From the NCBI GenBank assembly GCA_910579955.1, contig CAJTWE010000012.1:6300-70299 (forward strand): a DNA stretch of 64,000 nt, read 5' to 3'. The number at the start of each line of letters is the position of its first letter. The stretch's first letter is position 1. Positions 52,369 to 61,050 of this stretch are shown here, piece after piece. The notes under the pieces were generated by a model. The model did no database searches and was not told where the DNA came from. It saw only the letters and a program-made list of their open reading frames with translations. Position numbers and translations under genes: made by a program. The DNA comes from an uncultured Ruminococcus sp. (GTDB lineage: Bacteria; Bacillota; Clostridia; Oscillospirales; Ruminococcaceae).

Positions 52369-53788
52369 AAGCATCATCGGACTTGAAGTTCATGCGGAGC
52401 TTAATACTAAAACGAAAATTTATTGCGACTGCCCTAATTTGTTTGGCAGCTTACCTAATACTAACGTTTGTCCTATTTGCATGGGTTTTCCGGGGACTCT
52501 TCCAGTGCTTAACAGAAGGGTAGTGGAATATGCTGCTAAAGTAGGTCTTGCAATGAACTGCTATATAAACAATATAAGCCATCATGACAGGAAAAACTAC
52601 TTTTATCCTGATTTGCCAAAAGCTTATCAAATCTCACAGTGGAATACACCCATCTGCGAAAATGGATTTATTGATATAGTATCTGATGGCAGACTTAAAC
52701 GTATTCGTATAAACAGAATACACATTGAGGAAGACGCCGGAAAGCTTCTTCATGATAGTAAGTACAATGATTCTCTTGTAGATTTTAATCGCTGCGGTGT
52801 TCCACTTATAGAAATAGTATCCGAACCGGATATTAGAAACAGTGCAGAAGCAAAAACATATCTTGAAACAATAAAAATGATACTTATGTATTTGGGAATA
52901 TCGGACTGTAAGATGCAGGAAGGGTCTATTCGATGTGATGTAAATGTATCTATTCGTAAAAAAGGAAGCAATAAATTAGGCACTCGCTGTGAAATGAAAA
53001 ATGTAAACAGTTTCAGTGGCGCAGTTAGAAGTATTGAATATGAAATAAAAAGGCAAATTGATATTCTAAAATCAGGTGGAACTATAAAACAAGAAACCAG
53101 ACGTTGGGACGATGCTAAGGGTAAAAGCTTTGTAATGCGTACCAAAGAAGATGCTAATGATTACAGGTACTTTCCCGAACCAGATCTTTTATCAACTTAT
53201 ATTGATAAAAAAGAGATAGAAAAATACAAAAGCAGTCTTCCAGAACTTCCAAATGCAAAGATATGGCGTTATATACATGATTTCGGATTTTCTCAAGTTG
53301 ATTCTAAGCTGATTGCAATAGATCCTGAAAGAGCTGCTTTATTTGATGATTCGATAAATCGTATGGAATGTACTCCTAAAAGTATATGTAACTGGCTTCT
53401 TTCTGACATTGCAAAATTTCAGAACGATACAAAACTTAAAATCAGTGAGCTGCCAATCACTCCAAAAAGTTTATGCAGTCTTATAGCAGAGGTTGAAAAG
53501 GGGAATATTTCAAATACAGCCGGAAAAAAGGTGCTTTCCATTATGATGAAAACCGGAGAAGATCCTCTTGATATAATAGATAAAAGCAATATGAAACAGA
53601 ACTCGGATGCGGAATCTCTTAAAGTTCTTGTAGAGGAAATTCTAATGAATAATCAAAAATCCATTTCTGATTATAAAAACGGCAAGACAAATGCATTAGG
53701 ATTCATCATCGGTCAGTGTATGAAAAAATCAAAAGGCAATGCAAATCCAGCTATGGTTAGAGATATAATACTTAAAATTATTGGTTAA
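52355..53788 (+). CDS. gatB: Asp/Glu-tRNA amidotransferase subunit GatB
   Basis: Kinase/transamidase subunit that converts Glu-tRNA-Gln (and often Asp-tRNA-Asn) to the amide form. Signatures GLEVHAELNTKTKI, CPICMGFPGTLPVLN, DRKNYFYPDLPKAYQISQ and EMKNVNSF are present, with a C-terminal YqeY-like tail domain. 477 residues. AGGAGG in the end of gatA serves its ATG. Confidence 0.96.
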   Translation: MSEYESIIGLEVHAELNTKTKIYCDCPNLFGSLPNTNVCPICMGFPGTLPVLNRRVVEYAAKVGLAMNCYINNISHHDRKNYFYPDLPKAYQISQWNTPICENGFIDIVSDGRLKRIRINRIHIEEDAGKLLHDSKYNDSLVDFNRCGVPLIEIVSEPDIRNSAEAKTYLETIKMILMYLGISDCKMQEGSIRCDVNVSIRKKGSNKLGTRCEMKNVNSFSGAVRSIEYEIKRQIDILKSGGTIKQETRRWDDAKGKSFVMRTKEDANDYRYFPEPDLLSTYIDKKEIEKYKSSLPELPNAKIWRYIHDFGFSQVDSKLIAIDPERAALFDDSINRMECTPKSICNWLLSDIAKFQNDTKLKISELPITPKSLCSLIAEVEKGNISNTAGKKVLSIMMKTGEDPLDIIDKSNMKQNSDAESLKVLVEEILMNNQKSISDYKNGKTNALGFIIGQCMKKSKGNANPAMVRDIILKIIG

Positions 53789-53894
53789 GAAATAAACGTT
53801 CATTTCATAAGGACAAGCACAATAATCTCATAAAACGCATATCTGTAATAAGGAAGGATAATAATTAAAATATGCTTCTAGGGGAGCGTTTGTT

Positions 53895-54104
53895 TTGAGT
53901 AAAAAATGGAAAATATGGTTAAAAGCCGCAGCTATAAGAACTGTCAAAACTGTTGCACAAACAGCAGCAGCTACAATAGGAATAGGAGCTGTGATGACCG
54001 AAGTTGACTGGCTATATGTTGGCAGTGCCGCATTAATGTCGGGTATTCTTTCAATTCTTATGAGCATTGCAGGCTTACCAGAATCCGATGATAAAACAAA
54101 ATAG
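53895..54104 (+). CDS. r1t-type phage holin, orphan
   Basis: A 69-residue membrane protein. The pattern W-x-R-T-x-K-T-x-A-Q-T, a hydrophobic stretch, V-D-W, a second hydrophobic stretch (SAALMSGILSILMSIAGLPE) matches small phage holins of the r1t family, including the final SIAGLPE. Holins let phage lysins through the membrane. There is no lysin or other phage gene nearby, so it is a prophage relic or a domesticated pore. It starts with TTG at 53895, 8 bases after GGGGAG. A strong bidirectional terminator follows. Confidence 0.75.
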   Translation: MSKKWKIWLKAAAIRTVKTVAQTAAATIGIGAVMTEVDWLYVGSAALMSGILSILMSIAGLPESDDKTK

Positions 54105-54113
54105 CATTGTCAT

Positions 54114-54162
54114 AAAAAAGCCTCGCACTATTGGTAGAATTCCGAAAGTGCGAGGCTTTTTT
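54114..54162. terminator. Bidirectional terminator
   Basis: AAAAAAGCCTCGCACT (54114-54129) pairs perfectly with AGTGCGAGGCTTTTTT (54147-54162). It closes both the plus-strand holin and the minus-strand dockerin gene. Confidence 0.92.
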
Positions 54163-54179
54163 ATATTTTGCGTGTCAGT

Positions 54180-56069
54180 TTATTTTAAAAGTTCTTTTTT
54201 TATCATTATAAGATCGAATACATTAAGTTTTCCATCTTTACACAGATCTGCATTTTCCAAATTTACAAGTTTAACATCAGTAACGGCTAAAAGCCACTTT
54301 TGAAAAAGAACAGCATCAGCTATAGTCAGATTGCCATCATTATTGATATCGCCAGCAATAGACTCCTCTACTACATTTACAGTCAATACCAATGCATCAT
54401 TATCTTGATTGATAATAAATACCTTGGATTGTCCCTTAGAAAGAGCAGTAACAACACCAGACTTGGAAACAATCGCAACATCATTGTTACTAGATTGATA
54501 AGTAAGATTTTCACCATCAGCATCAATTGTATATTGTTCGCCAACTGTAATTGTGATTTCTGTTACAGGTATTGGCTCAAAATTATAGTTATATTTCTCC
54601 GCACTTGCTTGTGCAGCAGATCCCTTATAAGCATGAATTATTCCGGTAAAAATATATTCATCTTTATCTGAATTGTTAATAATAGAATCAGTAAATTTAA
54701 GTTCTGAATTCATAATGTAAACATCTGTCAAACTGGAGCACCTACAAAGCGCAGAAAGTCCAAGTTCATCCACGTTCTTAGGAATTATTATTTCTTTCAG
54801 ACTTTTGCAAGAATAAAAAACAGAAGTTTTTACTTTGGTAAGACTTTCCGGGAGTGATATAGACTGTAACTCAGTGCAATTTTCAAAAGCACTACGGCGA
54901 ATTTCTGTTATACCATCAGGCAGAATCACTTCAGTTATTTTATCACAATATATAAATGAAAATCCACATACTTTTGTTACAGGCAATTCACTAACGGTCT
55001 GAGGAATAACAACTTTTCCTTTCTTATCCCATGGACATTTGTATACCTCTGCATGATCGTCAAACAACAGATAAGTAATGTCATCCTGAATAACTGTATT
55101 TTTTAAATTTCCTAAATAGACTGCTTCACCAGATTTTAAAGAAATATCTGATTTTACACCGAACGATACATTACCAGCACTGTCGATAGCTTTTACTCTA
55201 TAATAAACAGTAGATACTGACGAAGCCCCGGATAACGCATACCCAACATGACCAACATAAGACCCTCCACCTACAGCTGAAGCAATAGTAGTATCTTTAT
55301 ATTTTTGTAATTCTGTTTCCGACCACTCTTCATTATCATCTAAACGATACTCAAGCCATACCTTATCAATTAGTGTTTCGTTATCAAAAACACTTACATA
55401 CATAAACATTTCGTTATCATTATAAGATAAAGAACTAGCAGATATTTGAGGTGGATATGTATCTTCCAATACTTCAAATTGATACCCATTTTCTTGTGCA
55501 AATTTTTGTACTTTAGAATTTTCATAGCATTTTATGACCGTTGTCATGGGAAATGCATTTTGTCCCAATGTACAGTTAGAATTTGTTATAGTTACCTCGG
55601 TCAATCCAGTACATCCCTTAAACGCATTGCTTGCAACTTCATCTACTTTTTGTAGATTTATAGAAGTAAGTGCAGTACATCCACTAAATGCATTTGACTC
55701 AATTCGTTTTGTATTACGCAAAGTAACCGATTCAAGATTTGGCATATCTGAAAACAAGTTGCTTTCAATATTCGCTGGACTTCCTAAACAAACAATTTTA
55801 TTTATTTTCTCCTTTAGTCCCTCAGTGTCACAGTAATAATACCAGTCTTGCATAAGAAAGCCATCACTATACATTTCACCTTCACCGTAAATATTTAGTG
55901 TGCCGTCATAATCTTCAAAAGCCCAACTTAATCCATCACCAAAATCTCCATGACATGAAAGTGCACTTGCTGTAATTGCAACATTATTAAATTCCGATGC
56001 ATATGGGCTCATTGCACTGCCAAATATACACACCGATACACAAGCCGCTATTATATTTTTTAGTTTCAT
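54180..56069 (-). CDS. Secreted leucine-rich-repeat protein with C-terminal dockerin
   Basis: 629 residues from the ATG at 56069, which follows AAAGGA and opens a signal peptide (MKLKNIIAACVSVCIFGSAM, cleavage near residues 25-35). Domain order: a first BspA-type LRR_5 block (residues about 80-190; LRNTKRIESNAFSGCTALTSI), an Ig/fibronectin-like module with ISASSLSYNDNEMFMYVSVFDNE, a second LRR_5 block (ITEVILPDGITEIRRSAFENC), a Big_2-like domain (EITITVGEQYTIDADG), and a type I dockerin (last 60 residues) with two calcium loops, GDINNDGNLTIADA and ADLCKDGKLNVFDL. It is probably exported and anchored to a cohesin scaffold. The frame continues 30 codons upstream without a ribosome site. No enzyme domain is seen; a binding or adhesion role is inferred. 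Confidence 0.88.
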   Translation of the reverse strand: MKLKNIIAACVSVCIFGSAMSPYASEFNNVAITASALSCHGDFGDGLSWAFEDYDGTLNIYGEGEMYSDGFLMQDWYYYCDTEGLKEKINKIVCLGSPANIESNLFSDMPNLESVTLRNTKRIESNAFSGCTALTSINLQKVDEVASNAFKGCTGLTEVTITNSNCTLGQNAFPMTTVIKCYENSKVQKFAQENGYQFEVLEDTYPPQISASSLSYNDNEMFMYVSVFDNETLIDKVWLEYRLDDNEEWSETELQKYKDTTIASAVGGGSYVGHVGYALSGASSVSTVYYRVKAIDSAGNVSFGVKSDISLKSGEAVYLGNLKNTVIQDDITYLLFDDHAEVYKCPWDKKGKVVIPQTVSELPVTKVCGFSFIYCDKITEVILPDGITEIRRSAFENCTELQSISLPESLTKVKTSVFYSCKSLKEIIIPKNVDELGLSALCRCSSLTDVYIMNSELKFTDSIINNSDKDEYIFTGIIHAYKGSAAQASAEKYNYNFEPIPVTEITITVGEQYTIDADGENLTYQSSNNDVAIVSKSGVVTALSKGQSKVFIINQDNDALVLTVNVVEESIAGDINNDGNLTIADAVLFQKWLLAVTDVKLVNLENADLCKDGKLNVFDLIMIKKELLK

Positions 56070-56245
56070 AATTAAATCATTCCTTTCCATTATAAAAATA
56101 CAAGAAATAACATAGCTAATGACATCTATTGTTAATTCATTTATTCTATTAAAGCACACTTAAAACAAAAAATCAATATTAATTTGACATATATTTTCAC
56201 ATTTAAAATTTGTAAAATAATTCATACATTTATCTTTGCAAAATT

Positions 56246-57061
56246 TTAGCTACATCTTCCGCACCAATTGCAGACATTACAGCTATTTTTCCTTTTACAG
56301 AATCGACATTTTGGTTGCATTGGGATATCCGTATTTCCAGATGGATAACTTAGTCCCGAACGCCTTGCTTGTACCCTCTGATACGCTTTAGGAATACGAT
56401 ATGCCTTGCCATCTTTGATAAAAATATTGCCTGTACCAATAAAGTCAAATTCTACATCGGCATTTTCGCACTGATCGTGCAAAGATTTAATCCACTCATA
56501 GCGGCACGGTCTAGTTCCATCATAATTTTCACCGTCTGCCAAAACCTTTTCAAACTGCCCTGTGGCAAGATACTGTTCTGCATGGATTTCTGATAAAATA
56601 GGTGCGCACATAAACGCCTTGTGCTTTGCAGAAATAGACAGCAAAATCGGAAGTCTTTCATCAACACGCTTCTGATTTTCAGTTGTAACATACAAAATAA
56701 CATTTTCCCAGCCGTCATTCCAATCATCCGGCAGATTCTCTTCAATGCGTTCTGCACGTTTTGTCTGAATCCAAAACATCACATCCGGTCGCTGACGTAT
56801 CATATCCCAAACCTCATCACGCCATTTATCTGCTTCTTCCAGAAAGAAATCAGAAGTCATACAGACATGCAGCAATGTTCCTGACTGAATTTTATAATTT
56901 CCTTGTCTGTCTTTTTTTATCGGAAGATTAAAGTTTGTTTTTGTTCTGTAAATTTCACTGCCATCACGATCACGCTGTGCATCGATATAATACATATAAC
57001 AATGCTCGCATCCTTCAGAATATTTGTGACATCCGTGCCATGGATTCCAAATCTGCATCAT
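56246..57061 (-). CDS. DUF5131 (phage Gp37/Gp68-like) protein
   Basis: 271-residue protein matching the DUF5131/Gp37-Gp68 family. WNPWHGCHKYSEGCEHCYM near the N-terminus puts Cys11, Cys18 and Cys21 in a C-x6-C-x2-C motif resembling radical SAM/spore photolyase-type cluster sites. FWIQTKRAERIEENLP and the GENYDGTRPCRYEWIKSL region are typical family blocks. The last 20 residues hold six Cys (252, 255, 261, 264, 267, 270), an apparent second metal site. Function unknown. Its ATG overlaps the stop of the upstream phosphatase gene by 4 bases, so the two are made together. Confidence 0.85.
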   Translation of the reverse strand: MMQIWNPWHGCHKYSEGCEHCYMYYIDAQRDRDGSEIYRTKTNFNLPIKKDRQGNYKIQSGTLLHVCMTSDFFLEEADKWRDEVWDMIRQRPDVMFWIQTKRAERIEENLPDDWNDGWENVILYVTTENQKRVDERLPILLSISAKHKAFMCAPILSEIHAEQYLATGQFEKVLADGENYDGTRPCRYEWIKSLHDQCENADVEFDFIGTGNIFIKDGKAYRIPKAYQRVQARRSGLSYPSGNTDIPMQPKCRFCKRKNSCNVCNWCGRCS

Positions 57062-57504
57062 AAGTTCTCCAAAAGCTGACAGCAGCCTTCATAAATATCA
57101 TTGTAGGCAACATCAAACCTATCCGTATACCAAGGATCAGAAACGTCTTTATTTTTAAGCAGCTTGCGGACTTTATTTTCAGAATCACTACTGAAAATCC
57201 GCATTGTATTTATAACATTTCTGCTATCCATACAGAAAAAGAAATCATACTTATCATAATCGGATTTTTTCAGCTGTACAGCTCTTTTTCCCTCGCAGGA
57301 TATGCTATGCTTTAAAAGTTCAGCCTTTGCAGGCGGGTATACAGGGTTGCCAATGCCATGCCATATTTCTTCAGTGCTTGTTGCAGAAGAAGCAACGAGA
57401 AACTCTTTTTCACGTCCACATTTTTTCAGCATATCTTTAAAAATAAACTCTGCCATCGGACTACGACATATATTGCCGTGACAAACAAACATAATTCTTT
57501 TCAT
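57058..57504 (-). CDS. Low-molecular-weight protein tyrosine phosphatase family protein
   Basis: 148 residues. The phosphate loop C-x5-R is in VCHGNICRSP (Cys8, Arg14), and the general acid Asp123 lies in VSDPWYTDRF. It removes phosphate from tyrosine or arginine; which one cannot be decided from sequence. It is the first gene of a two-gene unit with the DUF5131 protein. No kinase is nearby. Confidence 0.9.
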   Translation of the reverse strand: MKRIMFVCHGNICRSPMAEFIFKDMLKKCGREKEFLVASSATSTEEIWHGIGNPVYPPAKAELLKHSISCEGKRAVQLKKSDYDKYDFFFCMDSRNVINTMRIFSSDSENKVRKLLKNKDVSDPWYTDRFDVAYNDIYEGCCQLLENL

Positions 57505-57570
57505 TTCTTATACTCCGCAAGTAATTTTTTAACGACTCAAAATCTTTCTTCAAAATCCAGCTGTTTATAT

Positions 57571-58596
57571 TTATATAGAAGTATCTCTTCGGATCAATAT
57601 AGGTGTAACAACCTTATGAATTGGTTTTTTAAGAGGTGTAGGACGGCGTTTCTTCCTTTCATCCATTTGTCTGACAAGCAGATCCATTGCTTCATTTGCA
57701 ATCGTTTCAATTTGCTGTCCAACTGTACTTATGGGAATTATCGCTTCTCTGGAAATCGGCGAATTATCAAATCCTACGATTTTATAACGTTCAGGAAGAC
57801 AACCATATTTTTTAAATATGATATTAAGAAGAATATTGGCATGAGTATCGTTTGGCATAAAAATTCCAAGCTTTTTATCTGGATACATTTCTTCGAGTTC
57901 TTTAAAAAGTTTATTGATGCCAGTATAATTCTCATCAAAATTGCTGCCGAATTCAGTAAGGATAAGACGGTGTTTTATATCATGACTTGTACAGAAATCA
58001 GTAAATCCACATATTCTGCCATATGACGGTACATCAGGCGAAACAGGAGAATTTACATGAATCACAATATCGCAGCCACTCTTAACAAGCAAACTTGTTG
58101 CTTGTACTGCTCCCATATAATTGTCTGTATTAACACTGCAAATGTATTTGTCCTCACGTTCAACAGCGACGATCGGTATGTTGTATGAGGCAAGCTCTTC
58201 CGATGAGATTGTATGGCTAAGTATAATAAGACCTTCAATATTATATGATATTAGCTCTCTGATATATTTTCGTTCTGTTTCTTTATGATCGTTGCCTGCA
58301 AAAACGATAAATTTATAACCGCTTTTTTCATATGTTGAAATAATTTGATTCAGCATTTCTGAATAATAGTGCATATAAAGATTGGGGATTATAACTCCAA
58401 CAATTTCGGTTTTTCCATTTGCAAGAACTTTTGCAAGTTTGTTTTCATGGTAATCCAGTGCTTTTAATGCTTCTGCAATTTTCTCTTGATTTTCAAGTGT
58501 AAGTGAGTCGGGGTTATTGAAGTATCTGGAAATAGTTGTTTTGGAAAATCCAGTATATTCCGCAATATCCGCAAATGTCACTTTTTTCTTACTCAT
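57571..58596 (-). CDS. LacI-family transcriptional repressor
   Basis: 341 residues. The N-terminal HTH is VTFADIAEYTGFSKTTISRYFNNP (split here as residues 5-28), followed by a periplasmic-binding-like sugar-sensing domain (VGVIIPNLYMHYYSEML ... KIVGFDNSPISREAIIPISTVGQQ). It is divergent from a sugar ABC operon and very probably represses it. Start at 58596 follows AAAGGAG by 9 bases; the frame opens 18 codons earlier inside the promoter. Paired CCGG-centred palindromes lie upstream of both this gene and the operon. Confidence 0.93.
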   Translation of the reverse strand: MSKKKVTFADIAEYTGFSKTTISRYFNNPDSLTLENQEKIAEALKALDYHENKLAKVLANGKTEIVGVIIPNLYMHYYSEMLNQIISTYEKSGYKFIVFAGNDHKETERKYIRELISYNIEGLIILSHTISSEELASYNIPIVAVEREDKYICSVNTDNYMGAVQATSLLVKSGCDIVIHVNSPVSPDVPSYGRICGFTDFCTSHDIKHRLILTEFGSNFDENYTGINKLFKELEEMYPDKKLGIFMPNDTHANILLNIIFKKYGCLPERYKIVGFDNSPISREAIIPISTVGQQIETIANEAMDLLVRQMDERKKRRPTPLKKPIHKVVTPILIRRDTSI

Positions 58597-58621
58597 AATA
58601 TCATACTCCTTTATCTTTCTA

Positions 58622-58650
58622 ATTATATCACTTTCTTCTTGCGATTGCAA
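58622..58650 (-). promoter_or_regulatory. lacI-type repressor promoter
   Basis: On the minus strand TTGCAA (58650-58645), 17 bases, TATAAT (58627-58622) preceded by TGA. The operator pair begins six bases upstream of the -35. Confidence 0.65.
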
Positions 58651-58655
58651 CAGAA

Positions 58656-58676
58656 TAACCGGTTACATAACCGGTT
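58656..58676. promoter_or_regulatory. Operator pair near the repressor gene
   Basis: Two AACCGGTT palindromes (58657-58664 and 58669-58676), centres 12 bases apart. This matches the CG-centred palindromes bound by LacI-family repressors. Confidence 0.75.
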
Positions 58677-58741
58677 TTGTGAAAAGTAAACAAATCCATA
58701 TATGCTTTTTTATACTTTCTGATGAAATTAGAAAATACCCC

Positions 58742-58770
58742 TTGACAAATGCTATGATTTGTATTATGAT
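58742..58770 (+). promoter_or_regulatory. Sugar ABC operon promoter
   Basis: TTGACA (58742-58747), 17 bases, TATGAT (58765-58770): near consensus. The transcript should begin just before the second operator pair. Confidence 0.8.
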
Positions 58771-58782
58771 ATAAGCATAAAG

Positions 58783-58804
58783 TAACCGGTTACTTTACCG
58801 GTTA
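58783..58804. promoter_or_regulatory. Operator pair at the ABC operon start
   Basis: AACCGGTT (58784-58791) and TACCGGTT (58796-58803), centres again 12 bases apart. It overlaps the expected first transcribed bases, so bound repressor would block initiation or clearance. Confidence 0.78.
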
Positions 58805-58841
58805 TCAGAAAGTAATAAATATATTTCATACAGGAGGATTT

Positions 58842-60164
58842 ATGAAAAGGAAATTGATTTGCAGTGCCGCAGCAATTTCACTTGCGGCAGTCAGCCTTAC
58901 CGGATGCACAAAAAACATAAACCCGGGTGATGTTGCCGGATTCGATGAAGGCGAACAATACCTGAGCATCTGGGTTCACAGTATCGAGGAAACTCCCGAG
59001 GGAGAAGCTTATCGTCAAGCTGTGAACAGCTTTAATGAAGCATATAACGGAAAGTACTTTGCGGATATTGAATTTATCCCAAGAAACGACAGCGGCGGAG
59101 GTTATTCGGACAAGGTAAACGCATCGGTTTTATCAGGAGATCTACCTGATGTTCTAACTGTTGACGGACCGAATATTGCAGCATATGCGGCAAACGGTAT
59201 AATACAGCCTCTTGCACCTCTTAGCGATGAAGAAAGAAGTGAATATCTGGATTCTATTCTTGAGCAAGGTACTTACAATGATCAGCTTTATGCACTTGGT
59301 GCAATGGAGTCCAGTGTTGGACTGTACTACAATAAGGATATTATTTCCGAAGCAGGAATTGAAATTCCTGAGCCTGACGACCCTTGGACGTTTACAGAAT
59401 TTCTTGAAATTCTTGAAAAGCTAAAACCGATAACAGACAGTAAAAACGGCTATCCTCTTGATATGACGTTTCCTGTCGGTGAGGCAAGCATTTATTACTA
59501 TGCTCCATTTATATGGTCAAATGGCGGCGACTTTGTAAGTGAAGACGGTCTGACAGTAGATGGTATTTTCAATTCATCGGAAAATGCTTTAACAATGAAT
59601 TATTTTAAAGGACTTGTTGATAAAAAATACATGTCAGCCGTACCGATTGAGAATCTTTTTGAAAGCGGACGTGCAGCTTTTAAATTCGACGGCGCATGGG
59701 AAGTAAATACTATTTATCAAAGCTATCCTGATGTTAATCTGGGTGTTGCTCCTTATATAGTTGGTGATAACTGGGATGGCAAAAGCTACACACCTACTGG
59801 TTCATGGACTTATGCAGCGTCTTCTAATACTGAAAATATTGAAGGTGCAACAGAGCTTGTAAAATGGATGAGTGGTGTAGAAAGTGGAATGATACTTTTT
59901 GAAAAGACAAACAGCCTTCCATCTACTTATGCAGCATATGAGCAGATAAGCTTGTTTGCAGAAGATGAAAATTACAAGGCACTTTACGAACAACTTAGGG
60001 ATTATGGACATCCTCGTCCAAAAACACCGGCTTATCCACAGCTTAGTTCAATGTTTCAGCAATCACTTGAAAATATTGCATTGAGTGGAAAAGATGCAGG
60101 CGAACAGCTTGATAAGGCGACAGAACGTATCAACGATAAACTCGAACGCTATATAAGGGGGTAA
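58842..60164 (+). CDS. Sugar ABC transporter substrate-binding lipoprotein
   Basis: 440 residues. The lipoprotein signal peptide ends in the lipobox LTGC with Cys22 as the lipid-anchored residue. The mature part is a family 1 extracellular solute-binding protein (LPDVLTVDGPNIAAYAANGIIQPL; GRAAFKFDGAWEV; PTGSWTYAASSNTEN). It captures a sugar outside the membrane. AGGAGG precedes the ATG. First gene of the LacI-controlled operon. Confidence 0.94.
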   Translation: MKRKLICSAAAISLAAVSLTGCTKNINPGDVAGFDEGEQYLSIWVHSIEETPEGEAYRQAVNSFNEAYNGKYFADIEFIPRNDSGGGYSDKVNASVLSGDLPDVLTVDGPNIAAYAANGIIQPLAPLSDEERSEYLDSILEQGTYNDQLYALGAMESSVGLYYNKDIISEAGIEIPEPDDPWTFTEFLEILEKLKPITDSKNGYPLDMTFPVGEASIYYYAPFIWSNGGDFVSEDGLTVDGIFNSSENALTMNYFKGLVDKKYMSAVPIENLFESGRAAFKFDGAWEVNTIYQSYPDVNLGVAPYIVGDNWDGKSYTPTGSWTYAASSNTENIEGATELVKWMSGVESGMILFEKTNSLPSTYAAYEQISLFAEDENYKALYEQLRDYGHPRPKTPAYPQLSSMFQQSLENIALSGKDAGEQLDKATERINDKLERYIRG

Positions 60165-60168
60165 GCAT

Positions 60169-61050
60169 ATGAAAAAAAGACGTTCCAGTTCGGTTATGGG
60201 TATGTCATTTTTCACACCGGCACTGATTTTAATGATCGTATTTTTATTTGTTCCAATGCTGATGACAGTGATATACAGCCTTACTGATTACTTTGCATTA
60301 AGTCCGGATAATACACATTTTGTTGGACTTGAAAACTTTAAAAAAATATTTAAGGACGAACTTTTCACAAAATCCTTCTGGAATACAGTCGGATTTGTAG
60401 CAATAATCGTTCCTTTGCAAGGACTAGGTTCGTTGGGACTTGCACTTCTTGTAAATAAAGTAGCACATTTCAAGAAATATTTCAAGGTAGCATTCTTTAT
60501 TCCTGTAGTTATGTCACTGGCAGTCGTATCCACATTGTGGATGCAAATTTATAGTCCAGAGGGTATTATTAATACGATTTTAGGACATTTTGGAATTGAT
60601 GCACAACCATTTATTCACAGTGCAAAACAAGCACTTCCTTCCATTGCCATCATGAGTGTATGGCAAGGCGTGGGATATCAGATGATTATCTTCCTTGGTG
60701 GCTTGCAGGCAATCAATCCCGCACTTTACGAGGCAGCTGAAATGGATCACGCAAGTTCATGGCAGAAATTCAAAGATATCACTCTTCCTGAACTGAAACC
60801 GCTTTGTATATTTGTGTTTATTACCATTACAATAGGTGCATTCCGTATGATAGTACAGCCAATGGTAATGACAGGTGGTGGACCTTCAAACTCTACATAT
60901 ACTCTGGTATATGATATTTATGAAACAGGTACGGTAAACTGGGAGATAGGTCTTTCTTCTGCAATGGCTGTCGTATTTGTAGTATTCGTTGTCATTCTTA
61001 CAATCATTCAGAATGTCCTGACAAAAGATAAGGAGGATAAGAAAAAATGA
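60169..61050 (+). CDS. Sugar ABC transporter permease 1 (MalF-like)
   Basis: 293 residues with six membrane segments. The EAA coupling loop reads EAAEMDHASSWQKFKDITLPEL. This is the MalF/UgpA-type partner (YxxF start, larger first periplasmic loop). AGGGGG precedes the ATG. Overlaps the next gene by 4 bases. Confidence 0.94.
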   Translation: MKKRRSSSVMGMSFFTPALILMIVFLFVPMLMTVIYSLTDYFALSPDNTHFVGLENFKKIFKDELFTKSFWNTVGFVAIIVPLQGLGSLGLALLVNKVAHFKKYFKVAFFIPVVMSLAVVSTLWMQIYSPEGIINTILGHFGIDAQPFIHSAKQALPSIAIMSVWQGVGYQMIIFLGGLQAINPALYEAAEMDHASSWQKFKDITLPELKPLCIFVFITITIGAFRMIVQPMVMTGGGPSNSTYTLVYDIYETGTVNWEIGLSSAMAVVFVVFVVILTIIQNVLTKDKEDKKK

